Shown: positions 42,875 to 52,947 of the stretch, piece by piece
Layout of the letters: each line of letters opens with the position of its first letter
How positions within the stretch are numbered: position 1 is the first letter of the stretch
NCBI GenBank assembly: GCA_000720805.1
Contig: JODI01000002.1
Span: forward strand, 62,001-126,000
DNA from: Streptomyces violaceoruber
GTDB lineage: Bacteria; Actinomycetota; Actinomycetes; Streptomycetales; Streptomycetaceae
Length of the DNA stretch: 64,000 nucleotides
Direction: 5' to 3'
Program-made: the position numbers and the translations under genes
The notes under the pieces: generated by a model
The model's database searches: none
The model's input: the letters and a program-made list of their open reading frames with translations, nothing else
Told to the model about the DNA's origin: nothing

Positions 42875-44121
42875 CCGCGGTCCCGCCGGATGCCCTCGCC
42901 GAACCGGCCGACCGGGTCCGCGCGGGCTGGACGGCGGCACTGTCGCTGGCCAACGTGGCGATCTGGGTGGGCTGGTACGGCCCGCTGCAGATCCTGCTGG
43001 CGCGGCAGGCGGAGGACTTCGCGCCCGGCACGGGCATGTCGAAGGAGACGCTGCTGGCGTGGGTGACGGGCGCGGGCGCGGTGGTGTCTCTGGCGGCGAA
43101 CCCGTTCTTCGGCGCGCTGTCGGACCGCACCACGGCCCGCCGGGGCCGCCGGACGCCGTGGATCGTGGCCGGTGCGGCGGGCGGCGCGCTGTCGCTGCTG
43201 CTGCTCGCCGGCGCGGGCGGGCTGTGGCCGATGGTGCTCGGCTGGTGCCTGGTCCAGCTGACCCTGAACGCGGCCTTCGCGGCGGTGACGGCGGCGGTGC
43301 CGGACCGGGTGCCGCGGCTGCAGCGGGGCGCGGTGGGCGGCTGGCTCGGCGCGGCGCAGATCCTCGGGGCGGTCGTCGGCACCGGCCTCGCGACGGCGGC
43401 CGGCGGGATCGCGGCGGGGTACGCGGCCTGCGCGGTGTTCGCGCTGGCGGGTGTGGTGCCGTACGTGCTCCGGTACCCGGACCTCAGGCTCAGTGCCGCG
43501 GACCGGCGGGCGTGGTCCACGAAGGCCTTCCTGCGCGGCTTCTGGATGAGCCCGCGCCGCTACCCGGACTTCGGCTGGGCCTGGCTGACCCGCTTCCTGA
43601 TCAACCTCAGCAACGCCCTGGTGATCCTCTACCTGCTGTACTACTTGCGGGACCGCCTGCACTACCACGACCCCGAGCAGGGCGTGCTGATCCTGACCGC
43701 GGTGGACAGCGTGGCGCTGCTGGCCACCGTCGTGGTGGGCGGCGTCTGGTCGGACCGGGTGGGCCGCCGCAAACCCTTCGTGCTGTGGTCCGGGGTACTC
43801 ATGGCGGCGGCCACCGCCCTGCTGGCCGTCTGGCAGACCTGGCCGAGCGCGATCGTCGTGGCGGCGGTGCTGGGCGTGGCCCTGGGGGTGTTCATGTCGG
43901 TCGACTTCGCGCTGATGACGGACGTCCTGCCGAAGGCCGCCGACCGGGGCAAGGACCTCGGCGTCATCAACGTGGCGAACGCCCTGCCCCAGGTCGCCGC
44001 CCCCGCCCTCGCCGCGCCGATCGTGACGCACCTCGGCGGCTACCGGATGCTGTACCTGGTGGCGGCGGTGGCCGGGCTGGCGGGTGCGGTGCTGGTGGGG
44101 CGGATCAAAGGGGTCGACTAG
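42871..44121 (+). CDS. MFS transporter, probably sugar or glycoside uptake
   Basis: A 416-residue membrane protein with about 12 helices. MFS loop motifs are FGALSDRTTARRGRRTPWIV and GGVWSDRVGRRKPFVLW. The pattern (S-D-R-x-R-R-G-R-R-x-P-W-I) resembles the glycoside-pentoside-hexuronide-like and sucrose/maltose-type carriers. It overlaps the beta-glucosidase gene by ATGA, so co-expression and import of a beta-glucoside are likely. It converges with era; the 102-bp gap has no obvious terminator. Confidence 0.85.
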   Translation: MTAVPPDALAEPADRVRAGWTAALSLANVAIWVGWYGPLQILLARQAEDFAPGTGMSKETLLAWVTGAGAVVSLAANPFFGALSDRTTARRGRRTPWIVAGAAGGALSLLLLAGAGGLWPMVLGWCLVQLTLNAAFAAVTAAVPDRVPRLQRGAVGGWLGAAQILGAVVGTGLATAAGGIAAGYAACAVFALAGVVPYVLRYPDLRLSAADRRAWSTKAFLRGFWMSPRRYPDFGWAWLTRFLINLSNALVILYLLYYLRDRLHYHDPEQGVLILTAVDSVALLATVVVGGVWSDRVGRRKPFVLWSGVLMAAATALLAVWQTWPSAIVVAAVLGVALGVFMSVDFALMTDVLPKAADRGKDLGVINVANALPQVAAPALAAPIVTHLGGYRMLYLVAAVAGLAGAVLVGRIKGVD

Positions 44122-44223
44122 GTGTTCTGTCCCGGGAGGTTGTGGACGGGTGGGGCAGGCCGGCGCAGAGCGCACCTGCGGGCCGGGCCGCGTGGACCGC
44201 GAGTCGCCGGCGGGAGCGAACCC

Positions 44224-45183
44224 TCAGAACCCCAGCTTCCGCAGCTGGCGAGGGTCCCGCTGCCAGTCCTTCGCGACCTTCACGTGCAGGTCCAGGAACA
44301 CCGGGGTGCCGAGCAGTGCCTCGATCTGCTTGCGGGACTTGATGCCGACCTCCTTCAGGCGCTTGCCCTTGGGGCCGATGATGATGCCCTTCTGGCTGGG
44401 GCGCTCGATGTAGACGAAGGCGTGGATGTCGAGGAGGGGCTTGTCGGCGGGGCGGTCCTCGCGCGGGAGCATCTCCTCCACCACGACGGCGATGGAGTGC
44501 GGGAGTTCGTCGCGCACGCCCTCCAGCGCGGCCTCGCGGATCAGCTCGGCGATCATGACCTGCTCGGGCTCGTCGGTGAGGTCACCCTCGGGGTAGAGGG
44601 CCGGGCCCTCCGGGAGGAGCGGGACGATCAGGTCGGCCAGCAGGTCGACCTGCTGGTCGGCGACCGCCGAGACGGGGACGATCTCGGCCCACTCGAAACC
44701 GAGCTCCTTGCCGAGCTGGTCGATCGCGATCAGCTGCTCGGCCAGGGTCTTCGAGTCCACCAGGTCGGTCTTGGTGACGATCGCGATCTTCGGCGTCTTC
44801 TTGATGGACGCCAGTTCCTTCGCGATGAACCGGTCACCGGGGCCGAGCTTCTCGTTCGCCGGCAGGCAGAAGCCGATCACGTCGACCTCCGCCCAGGTCG
44901 TACGGACGATGTCGTTGAGCCGCTCGCCGAGCAGCGTGCGCGGCTTGTGCAGCCCCGGGGTGTCGACCAGGATCAGCTGGGCGTCGGGCCGGTGCACGAT
45001 CCCCCGTACCGTGTGCCGCGTCGTCTGCGGCTGGTTCGCGGTGATCGCCACCTTCTGCCCGACCAGAGCGTTCGTGAGGGTGGACTTGCCCGCGTTGGGG
45101 CGGCCCACGAAGCAGGCGAAGCCGGCGCGGTGGGATGCCGGCGACGCCGCCGACGGCTCGGATGACTGACTGCGAACGCTCAT
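44224..45183 (-). CDS. era: GTPase Era
   Basis: A 319-residue GTPase needed for 16S rRNA maturation and 30S assembly. G1 is GRPNAGKST, G3 is DTPG in VDTPGLHKPR, and G4 is TKTD. The C-terminal KH domain (RPSQKGIIIGPKGKRLKEVG) binds the 3' end of 16S rRNA. N-terminal ~20 residues are variable. The ATG at 45183 is preceded by GAGAAT and 7 bases, without a Shine-Dalgarno site at a normal distance, which may mean a leaderless mRNA; an ATG at 45192 is also in frame. It is divergent from the amt-glnK operon. Confidence 0.96.
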   Translation of the reverse strand: MSVRSQSSEPSAASPASHRAGFACFVGRPNAGKSTLTNALVGQKVAITANQPQTTRHTVRGIVHRPDAQLILVDTPGLHKPRTLLGERLNDIVRTTWAEVDVIGFCLPANEKLGPGDRFIAKELASIKKTPKIAIVTKTDLVDSKTLAEQLIAIDQLGKELGFEWAEIVPVSAVADQQVDLLADLIVPLLPEGPALYPEGDLTDEPEQVMIAELIREAALEGVRDELPHSIAVVVEEMLPREDRPADKPLLDIHAFVYIERPSQKGIIIGPKGKRLKEVGIKSRKQIEALLGTPVFLDLHVKVAKDWQRDPRQLRKLGF

Positions 45184-45256
45184 GGGGCCCATTCTCCCTG
45201 ATCCACAAGGCCGTGCCGCACATCCGACCGATCACCGTCCCTCCACGCCTCACCCC

Positions 45257-45321
45257 GTGAGCTTTCGGAAACCCTCACGCAACGAAACGTCACGGAAACA
45301 CACCTGTACGCAACCGGAAAC
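45257..45321 (+). promoter_or_regulatory. GlnR-like box pairs upstream of amt
   Basis: GTGAG-n6-GAAAC (45257-45272) and GTACG-n6-GAAAC (45306-45321) match the Streptomyces GlnR pattern (GTnAC-n6-GAAAC) at most positions. A GTCAC with adjacent GGAAAC lies between them (45289-45299). They stand 56-120 bp before the amt start, which fits nitrogen control. Confidence 0.6.
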
Positions 45322-45333
45322 GCGCGCCGGTGA

Positions 45334-47029
<1,696 letters not shown>

Positions 47030-47031
<2 letters not shown>

Positions 47032-47055
47032 GGACCTCAGCGGACAGGTGTCCTC
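47030..47055 (+). terminator. Hairpin at the glnK stop
   Basis: GAGGAC (47030-47035) pairs with GTCCTC (47050-47055) around a 14-base loop. It includes part of the stop codon and lies before the convergent small gene. Confidence 0.45.
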
Positions 47056-47118
47056 GACGGACGACTTCAGATTTGACCATTTCGGGCAAAACGGGGAGAT
47101 GCTCAGCGGATTGGTCAG

Positions 47119-47433
47119 TTACCCCTCGTGCGGAGAGCCGAGCCGGCGGTCATCCTGGAACTCGGCAGGCACCTCGTCCTCCCAAGGATCCATCCCGCGG
47201 CGCTCCAACTCGTCAAACCATCGGTCGCGCTGCGACCCGGGGAGGCGGCGCCCGCACCAGGGGCAGAAGTTGATCGTGATGCTCGATGTGCCGCCGTCAT
47301 GGATGACCAGCCCGTACTCCTGGAATTCAGGGCTGAAGTCAACTAGCGCGTCCGGGCAGGCGAACGGGGCATCGTGCTGGTCGCAGGCCGCATTCACGCG
47401 ACTGGTCATCGCCTCGCAGCAGTGATTGGTCAT
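47119..47433 (-). CDS. Small double-CxxC protein (DUF6980-like)
   Basis: A 104-residue protein with an N-terminal NHCCEAM, CDQHDAPFACPDALVDFSPE, GLVIHDGGTSSITINFCPWC and a WFDELERRGMDPWEDEVP end. This agrees with a small zinc-ribbon-like family that I recall as DUF6980 (HCC at the start, CPWCG in the middle). The start at 47433 is kept because NHCCEAM belongs to the family pattern. Function unknown. It lies between glnK and the HEAT-repeat gene and is convergent with glnK. Confidence 0.7.
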   Translation of the reverse strand: MTNHCCEAMTSRVNAACDQHDAPFACPDALVDFSPEFQEYGLVIHDGGTSSITINFCPWCGRRLPGSQRDRWFDELERRGMDPWEDEVPAEFQDDRRLGSPHEG

Positions 47434-47475
47434 GACCTCGGCGTCTCGTTGATCGGCACCTGCCTGGATCTGGCC

Positions 47476-49440
47476 TCAATCGCTCTCGCCGGCTTGTTCG
47501 CTTTCGGGCAAGGCGGCGCTGTAGCGGGTGGAATGGGAGTGGAGCGCATCACGGACGGCGGCGTCGTCGGGCCACATCTTTGCCAATCCGTTGATGACCG
47601 CCGTACGGATGTATTCGGCGTCATCTTGAGTGAAGCGGAGGAGTGCGTCACGGACGGCGGTGTCGCCTGGCCACCCTGTTGCCAGCCCGTCCAGAGCAGC
47701 CTGGCGGACGTCCCACGAGGAGTCGCAGGAGAGGTGGAGGAGTACGTCACGGGCGGCGGTGTCGCCCGGCCACCCCGTTGCCAGCCCTTCTGCGACACAA
47801 TGCCGCACATATTGTGACCTGTCGCGAAAGAGGTGCAGGAGCATTTTGTGAATGGCGGTGTGGCCGCCCGGCCAGCCCGTTGCCAGCCCCAGTCCGGCAG
47901 TCCCTCGGACATATTCGTCGCGGTCGCCGGTGAGACTGAGGAGCGCGTCGTGGACGGTGGCGTCGCCCGGCCAGCCCGCTGCCAAGCCTCGCGCAGCGGC
48001 CTCTCTGACCTCTTCGTCGTCGTCGGAGATGAGGTGCAGCAGTACATCACGCACGGTCGGCTCTTCGAGCCATCCCTGTGCCAGTCCTGAGGTGGCAGCC
48101 AGCCGGACCTCCCAGTCGCGGTCGCGAGTGAGGTGAACAAGTGCGTCGCGGACGGTGGTGTCGCCGGGCCATCCGCTTGCCAAGCCTTGTGCGGCGGCTT
48201 GCCGGATGTCTGCTTCGTCGTCATCAGGGAGGCGGAGAAGTGCGTCGCGGATGGTTGCGTCGTCCGGCCACGTTGCCAACTCCCTCGCCGCCGCCTCCCG
48301 GATGTCTGCTTCGGCGTCATGGATCAGGTGGAGCAGAGCCTCGCGGGTGTCGGAGTGGCGGGGCCAATTGCTGAGGAGGGCCGCGAGGGCGGCGCGGCGG
48401 CTGGGGACGTCTGTGAGCCGGGTCGCGGCTAGGAGAATGGCGACTTCGTCGCCCGGCTGGAGGGGGCTGGTGGGGTTGAGGGCGTGCTGCAGATCTCGAG
48501 CTGCGCGTTCTTCTCGAGTATCAATGGCCTGGGCCTTGCTCAACGCGGCGGCGATGTCCTCAAGAGCGGGCTGGGCAAGGAGGTCTTGAGGAAGAGGCGG
48601 CTGGGCGGTTACTGCAGGATCGGAGAACACGCGCGGCAGATCGGCTGCGTCTGGGTGCAGAGACAGGCGCTGCACCTCGGCGCGCGCCTGCTCCCACAGC
48701 GATTCGAGTGCGCGGATGCGTGCAGTGGTGCGGTCGGCAATGTCCTGAGCGGTGTGTTTGTGGGCGAGTGCCTGACCGGTTTCGTTGTTCAGCCGGATGA
48801 CGTCTCCGTGGTCAGCGCTGTGGTACGCGCGAGCCTGGAGGGCATCATGTCCAGAGATGATGTCCCGCAGCGCACTGATGATGCGCCACAGGGTTGTCAT
48901 GAGGAACTGCGCGTCTCTTAGGGCATAGCGAAGGCGCGTTTCGGTGTGACGGGCGCGTTCAAGGTCCACTTCGAGACGCAAAGCGGCGACAGTGGCTTGA
49001 TGCGGGCTGTCCGAGGCCGGGTCTGGGCTAGCGGCAGCTTTACGCCTGGGCTCGGGCTGAGCCGTGGAGGTGTCGGCGATGTCCTTGAGGAGGGCCTTGG
49101 CCTCAGCACAGCGCTTTATGTGCTCCTCGGCGGTCAAGCCGGCGGCTTGGCTTGTGATCTTCAAGAATTGGAGGGTGAATGGCCACGGCGGGGTGGGACA
49201 GGCCTGCGCTTTGAAGAGCCGGTCGATGTGCGACTTGGAGTAGGCCATCGCGTTGACCGGATGCTGCGGCCCGCGGCCTGTTGTATATTCCGCGGCCTCC
49301 TCTTTCTCTCGTGCGCGTGAGAACCGCTCGGAGATCTCCCGGGCGCCCAGGCCTGCTTGCCGGGCTTGGCGGCGAAGGAAGTCCGCAAACTCCTGCCGCG
49401 GGTCGCTCCGGAAACTCTTCTCGTCATGCATCGCTCTCAC
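47476..49440 (-). CDS. HEAT-repeat protein with helix-turn-helix-like N-terminus
   Basis: A 654-residue cytoplasmic protein. Residues 15-115 look like an XRE-type domain: FADFLRRQARQAGLGAREI and AYSKSHIDRLFKAQ. Residues ~150-300 are helical with possible coiled coil. From ~335 to the end run nine HEAT-like repeats of 33 residues with the pattern GWPGDTTVRDALVHLTRD then DWEVRLAATSGLA, a solenoid for protein binding. The GTG at 49440 follows GGAGG by 5 bases. A small membrane protein gene is divergent 228 bp away. Similar HTH-HEAT fusions of Streptomyces have no known role; regulation through protein contact is a guess. Confidence 0.75.
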   Translation of the reverse strand: MRAMHDEKSFRSDPRQEFADFLRRQARQAGLGAREISERFSRAREKEEAAEYTTGRGPQHPVNAMAYSKSHIDRLFKAQACPTPPWPFTLQFLKITSQAAGLTAEEHIKRCAEAKALLKDIADTSTAQPEPRRKAAASPDPASDSPHQATVAALRLEVDLERARHTETRLRYALRDAQFLMTTLWRIISALRDIISGHDALQARAYHSADHGDVIRLNNETGQALAHKHTAQDIADRTTARIRALESLWEQARAEVQRLSLHPDAADLPRVFSDPAVTAQPPLPQDLLAQPALEDIAAALSKAQAIDTREERAARDLQHALNPTSPLQPGDEVAILLAATRLTDVPSRRAALAALLSNWPRHSDTREALLHLIHDAEADIREAAARELATWPDDATIRDALLRLPDDDEADIRQAAAQGLASGWPGDTTVRDALVHLTRDRDWEVRLAATSGLAQGWLEEPTVRDVLLHLISDDDEEVREAAARGLAAGWPGDATVHDALLSLTGDRDEYVRGTAGLGLATGWPGGHTAIHKMLLHLFRDRSQYVRHCVAEGLATGWPGDTAARDVLLHLSCDSSWDVRQAALDGLATGWPGDTAVRDALLRFTQDDAEYIRTAVINGLAKMWPDDAAVRDALHSHSTRYSAALPESEQAGESD

Positions 49441-49668
49441 CCGCGCCTCCTCCGGGAGCCATGTCCCCCGGACAGATCACCGTGTCCCAGATGCCGCGTC
49501 AGCGCCAGGCAGGGTCTCCTGGCCAGACCTGCGATGGTGCTGCTGAGCGTCCCAGCAGGTCCCTGTCCGCCCCACAAACGCTTGGGGGACGAGCCCCGAC
49601 AGACCATGGTCGCCTCAACTGACCCGGACAAGAGGGAAGTCGGGCACATCTCGAAGGAGACCATGATC

Positions 49669-49881
49669 ATGCACGCCTCCATCCATCCTGCTGCCGCCCT
49701 CCCAGCAGAGCCTTCAGGCCCGTCCGGTTGGCGGGAGACGGCGGAAGCTCTCCTGTTGGCCACAGTGCCTGAGTTTCTTGGCGCACTGGCGGCTGCTCTG
49801 GTCATTGCCGGCATCACCTGGAGCTTGCGGCGCCTGCGCCGCCGTCCCCTTGCACCTCCGGATTGCGATCTCGACCAATGA
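49669..49881 (+). CDS. Small single-span membrane protein
   Basis: A 70-residue protein with one membrane segment, PEFLGALAAALVIAGITW, followed by the basic patch SLRRLRRRP, so the C-terminus should face the cytoplasm. AAGGAGA lies 8 bases before the ATG at 49669 (another ATG is at 49663). It is divergent from the HEAT-repeat gene. Such tiny membrane proteins can be toxins, subunits or regulators; nothing decides here. Confidence 0.6.
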   Translation: MHASIHPAAALPAEPSGPSGWRETAEALLLATVPEFLGALAAALVIAGITWSLRRLRRRPLAPPDCDLDQ

Positions 49882-49936
49882 GACGAATACCGTGACGGGA
49901 GCCAACTCAGGCCTTGACACCTTCAGCCTTCAGTCT

Positions 49937-50857
49937 TCAGCCTTCAAGTATTCTGCGAGCTGCGGCCACCTTTGCATTCTGGCGTTTGAGGAAAGTCTTC
50001 AGAATCCCACTTCTCTCACTGATCATCACCTTCTCTGTCGCTGATTCGACAGCATTCCAGCGCGATACCAGGTCCACTTTTTCTTTGCAGGTGATGTCAG
50101 CCAGCGCTGTCATCATTTGTCGGTTGGACATTTCCCCCTCATAGAATTCAGCGCTCCCCATGACAGTGAGCGGTGAATCATAGCGATAACCTTTTCCTCT
50201 CATACACGAGGACCATTCCCTGAATATTTTCCGCACTTTCGGGTCAGTGGTCGAATTTTTAAAGCCTTCGGCGTTTATGATGCGCGCCGCTTCAACCCCC
50301 GCAGGATAGTCGTACGGAGCCCTGACAATCCGATCAGCTTCGCCTGCGCAGCCCCCCCGGGGAACTTTCTCGCCATTTGCAGCCTCGATACCCGCAGTAA
50401 TTTTCTTTCCATTCTTGTCCTTGCCGGTGAGAGCGGTCAACTCGGCCTGGGAGTAGGTTGGCGCGTTCGGGTCTACCGTCGGGGGGTGGACCACCGAGTA
50501 AGGACGGTATCCGTATTGCGCCGCAAGGGAAGCATCTTGGATCCCATACCGGCGATTCTCTTCATGTGCGTCGCGAACAGTGTCGCCCGGGCGGTAGGTG
50601 TAACCGAGCCGTTTCATGCACTCGGTAGTGATTTTCCGTGCGGCGCCCTCGACGGCTTCCAGCGAACTGCCTTGTAGAGAGTACTTGTCTATGGGAAGGC
50701 TGATCACCCGTACCGCTGATTTGGAGGCGCCCCGGTCTGACTTCGAGACGGCGGCAGGAGTGTGGTCGGCGTTGCTCTTCGGATGGCCACTTCCGGGATT
50801 CAGGGAACAGGATGTGCCCAAAAATGCCATGCCGACGCAGATCGATGCGATTCTCAT
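49937..50857 (-). CDS. Lipoprotein paired with an I36-like secreted protein (copy B)
   Basis: A 306-residue lipoprotein with the start RIASICVGMAFLGTSC (lipobox GTSC), the same length as copy A at 12935-13855. Shared blocks in the same order: TTECMKRLGYTYRPG, RRYGIQDASLAAQYGYRP, the Gly-Cys segment VPRGGCAGEADR (copy A: DDGCFGQS), WSSCMRGKGYRYDSP and ITCKEKVDLVSRW, then the terminal helix KVAAARRILEG. The ATG at 50857 gives a normal lipoprotein signal. It follows the I36-like gene across 138 bp with a strong hairpin, so it may be made at a lower level. Function unknown. Confidence 0.8.
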   Translation of the reverse strand: MRIASICVGMAFLGTSCSLNPGSGHPKSNADHTPAAVSKSDRGASKSAVRVISLPIDKYSLQGSSLEAVEGAARKITTECMKRLGYTYRPGDTVRDAHEENRRYGIQDASLAAQYGYRPYSVVHPPTVDPNAPTYSQAELTALTGKDKNGKKITAGIEAANGEKVPRGGCAGEADRIVRAPYDYPAGVEAARIINAEGFKNSTTDPKVRKIFREWSSCMRGKGYRYDSPLTVMGSAEFYEGEMSNRQMMTALADITCKEKVDLVSRWNAVESATEKVMISERSGILKTFLKRQNAKVAAARRILEG

Positions 50858-50927
50858 CGGTCGCTCAAGGTTCCGGAAGGTTTTCACTCTGAACACGATT
50901 GGAGTCCCATACCATTCTTGACACACA

Positions 50928-50967
50928 AGGAACGGCGGGTGAGGTGAACTCCCCACCCGCCGTTCCT
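50928..50967 (-). terminator. Perfect 14-bp hairpin between the I36-like gene and the lipoprotein gene
   Basis: AGGAACGGCGGGTG (50928-50941) and its exact complement (50954-50967) with a 12-base loop. It lies 29 bp after the I36-like stop and may end most transcripts there, leaving partial read-through into the lipoprotein gene. Confidence 0.8.
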
Positions 50968-50995
50968 AGTATTTCAGTCAGCTCCTGGTTTTCAG

Positions 50996-51466
50996 TCAGC
51001 GCCAGATCTGGCAAGACACTCCGGCAGCAGGACCGGTCGCCGAGGTGAATTTAAAGGAAGCGTTCTCGTTGTACGTGGGGCCAAGTGAAAACGATTCGGT
51101 GAACGACCCCTCGTGGTGACCGAGGAACCAGTCGCAGGCCCCGCCGTAACCGCTGTTGAAGAATATGGCGGCATTTGTGGGATGGCTGGGATAGTCAACC
51201 ATGGCGGCAGAGGCGGCGTTATTCTTGACGCTCAGCCCCTGACCAGCGCCTGAAGCGAGGAAGGTGTAGCCGGAGAAGTTGGAAACGGAACTGGTGAATG
51301 CAGTGTGTGACCCTGCCCAGTACGAGTTGTAGTAGAGCTCCATACAGGCAGTTCCGCTGGGTGCATTCTGACAACTGCTGTAAGTCGCTGCGGACGCGTC
51401 AGTAGGCAGGAAAGCCAGGAGTGCGGCAGCGGCAGTGGTCGCAGCGGCTGCGATACGTCGCTTCAT
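50996..51466 (-). CDS. Secreted peptidase-inhibitor-I36-like protein (copy B)
   Basis: A 156-residue exported protein: signal peptide KRRIAAAATTAAAALLAFLP ending at TDASA, then a mature part with ACMELYYNSYWAGSH, GYTFLASGAGQGLSVKNNAA and AAIFFNSGYGGACDW. Four cysteines are at positions that correspond to copy A (CQNAPSGTAC, CDW, CQIW). The core pattern is that of I36-type (beta-gamma-crystallin-like) inhibitors. The ATG at 51466 follows AAGGGG by 7 bases. Protease inhibition is inferred; the paired lipoprotein is unexplained. Confidence 0.8.
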   Translation of the reverse strand: MKRRIAAAATTAAAALLAFLPTDASAATYSSCQNAPSGTACMELYYNSYWAGSHTAFTSSVSNFSGYTFLASGAGQGLSVKNNAASAAMVDYPSHPTNAAIFFNSGYGGACDWFLGHHEGSFTESFSLGPTYNENASFKFTSATGPAAGVSCQIWR

Positions 51467-51844
51467 TGGGGCCCCTTAGATGGAATGCGCATGACAAAGG
51501 CGCGTAATACTCAAACAATCGACCATGATCATTTTATGTCCGTCGCCGCATCCGCAGGGATGTCCCTGTCAAATGTGACGCACATCACCTATGCATTTCC
51601 TGCGACTCCTGGCTACGCCAACCCCCAGGGCTCCGACGTTTGTCCAGCTCGTCAGAATTTGGGTCAGTTGTATCGGCGACGCCCCCCCCCTGATCTGCCT
51701 ACCTCATACGCCTCTAAAAGGGCTTCAGGGAGGGTCGGCCTACCCCCCACTTTCTAGAACCGCTCTGGGTACCGATCCCCCCTTCGTTCTGCGGCGGGTA
51801 TCCGGTGACGGAAGCCCTGACCGGCTCGCGGGAACACCTCCGGA
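51467..51844. other. Gap without recognised gene
   Basis: The 60-80 bp before the I36-like gene are AT-rich (TAATACTCAAACAATCG, then ATCATTTTATG) and likely contain its promoter. The rest has only short frames without ribosome sites; a run of eight C lies at 51682-51690. Base composition is lower in GC than the surrounding window. Confidence 0.5.
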
Positions 51845-52882
51845 TCATCGGCGCGGAACCCGTGACGTCATGGGAGCCGCCTCCCGCACCGCCCTGGCGT
51901 CCCCCGCGGCCGGGCCCGCCGCGACGGGCGCAGGGTGACCGGAACCGGCCCCCGCCCGCACTCGTCGCGCCCTGACCAGCAGCGCGCCCGCCACCACCCC
52001 GGCGGCGAACACCACCGCCACCAGCAGCCAGGGCAGTGCGAGGAACGAGGCGCCGGCCGACTCCCGGGTGCCGGTGGCACTGGCCGTCACCGTCACGTCC
52101 CCCCAGTCGAGTTGGGGCGCACCCCGCCAGGGTTCACTGAGTCGCACCCGCTGTCCCGGCAGCAGCTCGGAGGGGATCCTCGTCAGGTCGCGGGCCAGCA
52201 GGGTGCGGCCGAACAGGCCGTTCGCCTTCAGCTCCACCTTCGGGTCGAGGGTGACGTTGCCGGTGTTGTGGAGGGTGTAGGCGACCGTCGCCGCACTGTC
52301 GCCGAGGCCGGGGACGAGCGGCTGGTGGTGGGTGATGCGGACGTCCTCGACGGCGATCGCGGCGAGAGTGGGTCCGCCGACGCGGAGGTAGACGCGGGCT
52401 CCGACGGCCCGTCGCACGCCGAGCGCGAGGGAGCCGTCTCCATGGTCGACGCGGCCGTCGAGCGCCACCAACGCACCTGGGTGGTCGCCGGGTTCGGCGT
52501 CCGCGGGCACCCGGAGGGTGAAGGGCACGGAGACCTCGCCGTGTGCGGGGACGGTGACCCGGGTGCGGGCGGGCTTCGCCCACGCACCCACCCCGCGCTG
52601 CCTCTCCTTCAGCGTCCGTACGGCGAACCCGCCGTCCCGGGCGGTGTTGTAGGCGTCGGCCGCGTAGAGGCGGAACGTCAGCGGGCCGCCCGTCTTGTTG
52701 GCGACGACGACCTTGTCCTGAAGGGTCGTACCGGGATCGGCGGAGAGGTAGAAGTACGGGCGCTCGGCGATCTGTGAGGAGGCCGGGTAGACGGACCAGC
52801 TGCCGTTGTCTGCGGCGTGGGCGGGTCCTGGGGACACCGCCGCGAGCAGCAGGCCCAGGAGGAGGACGGAGAACGTGCGCAT
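51845..52882 (-). CDS. DUF916/WxL-binding-like surface protein
   Basis: A 345-residue exported, membrane-anchored protein. The signal peptide ends at PAHAADN. The extracellular part resembles the DUF916 domain of WxL-interacting proteins: WSVYPASSQIAERPYFYLSA and TLQDKVVVANKTGGPLTFRL, then PFTLRVPADAEPGDHPGALV. A second beta domain follows (YTLHNTGNVTLDPKVEL). One membrane helix near residue 285 (LPWLLVAVVFAAGVVAGALL) and a basic cytoplasmic tail end the protein. In Gram-positive bacteria such proteins anchor WxL adhesins to peptidoglycan. It is the last of three secreted-protein genes in a row. Confidence 0.8.
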   Translation of the reverse strand: MRTFSVLLLGLLLAAVSPGPAHAADNGSWSVYPASSQIAERPYFYLSADPGTTLQDKVVVANKTGGPLTFRLYAADAYNTARDGGFAVRTLKERQRGVGAWAKPARTRVTVPAHGEVSVPFTLRVPADAEPGDHPGALVALDGRVDHGDGSLALGVRRAVGARVYLRVGGPTLAAIAVEDVRITHHQPLVPGLGDSAATVAYTLHNTGNVTLDPKVELKANGLFGRTLLARDLTRIPSELLPGQRVRLSEPWRGAPQLDWGDVTVTASATGTRESAGASFLALPWLLVAVVFAAGVVAGALLVRARRVRAGAGSGHPAPVAAGPAAGDARAVREAAPMTSRVPRR

Positions 52883-52947
52883 GGGTGCGGACCCCCACGG
52901 AGGCGGATGGAGGCGACGGGCGGGTGCGGGCGCCCGTGCCGTCGGAC

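Noticed and set aside
44122..44223. Possible small gene between the MFS gene and era
   Set aside because: Only short frames that extend neighbouring genes; no start with a ribosome site.
51485..51757. 90-residue plus-strand frame in the gap after the I36-like gene
   Set aside because: No ribosome site, no conserved pattern, and base use unlike the coding genes.
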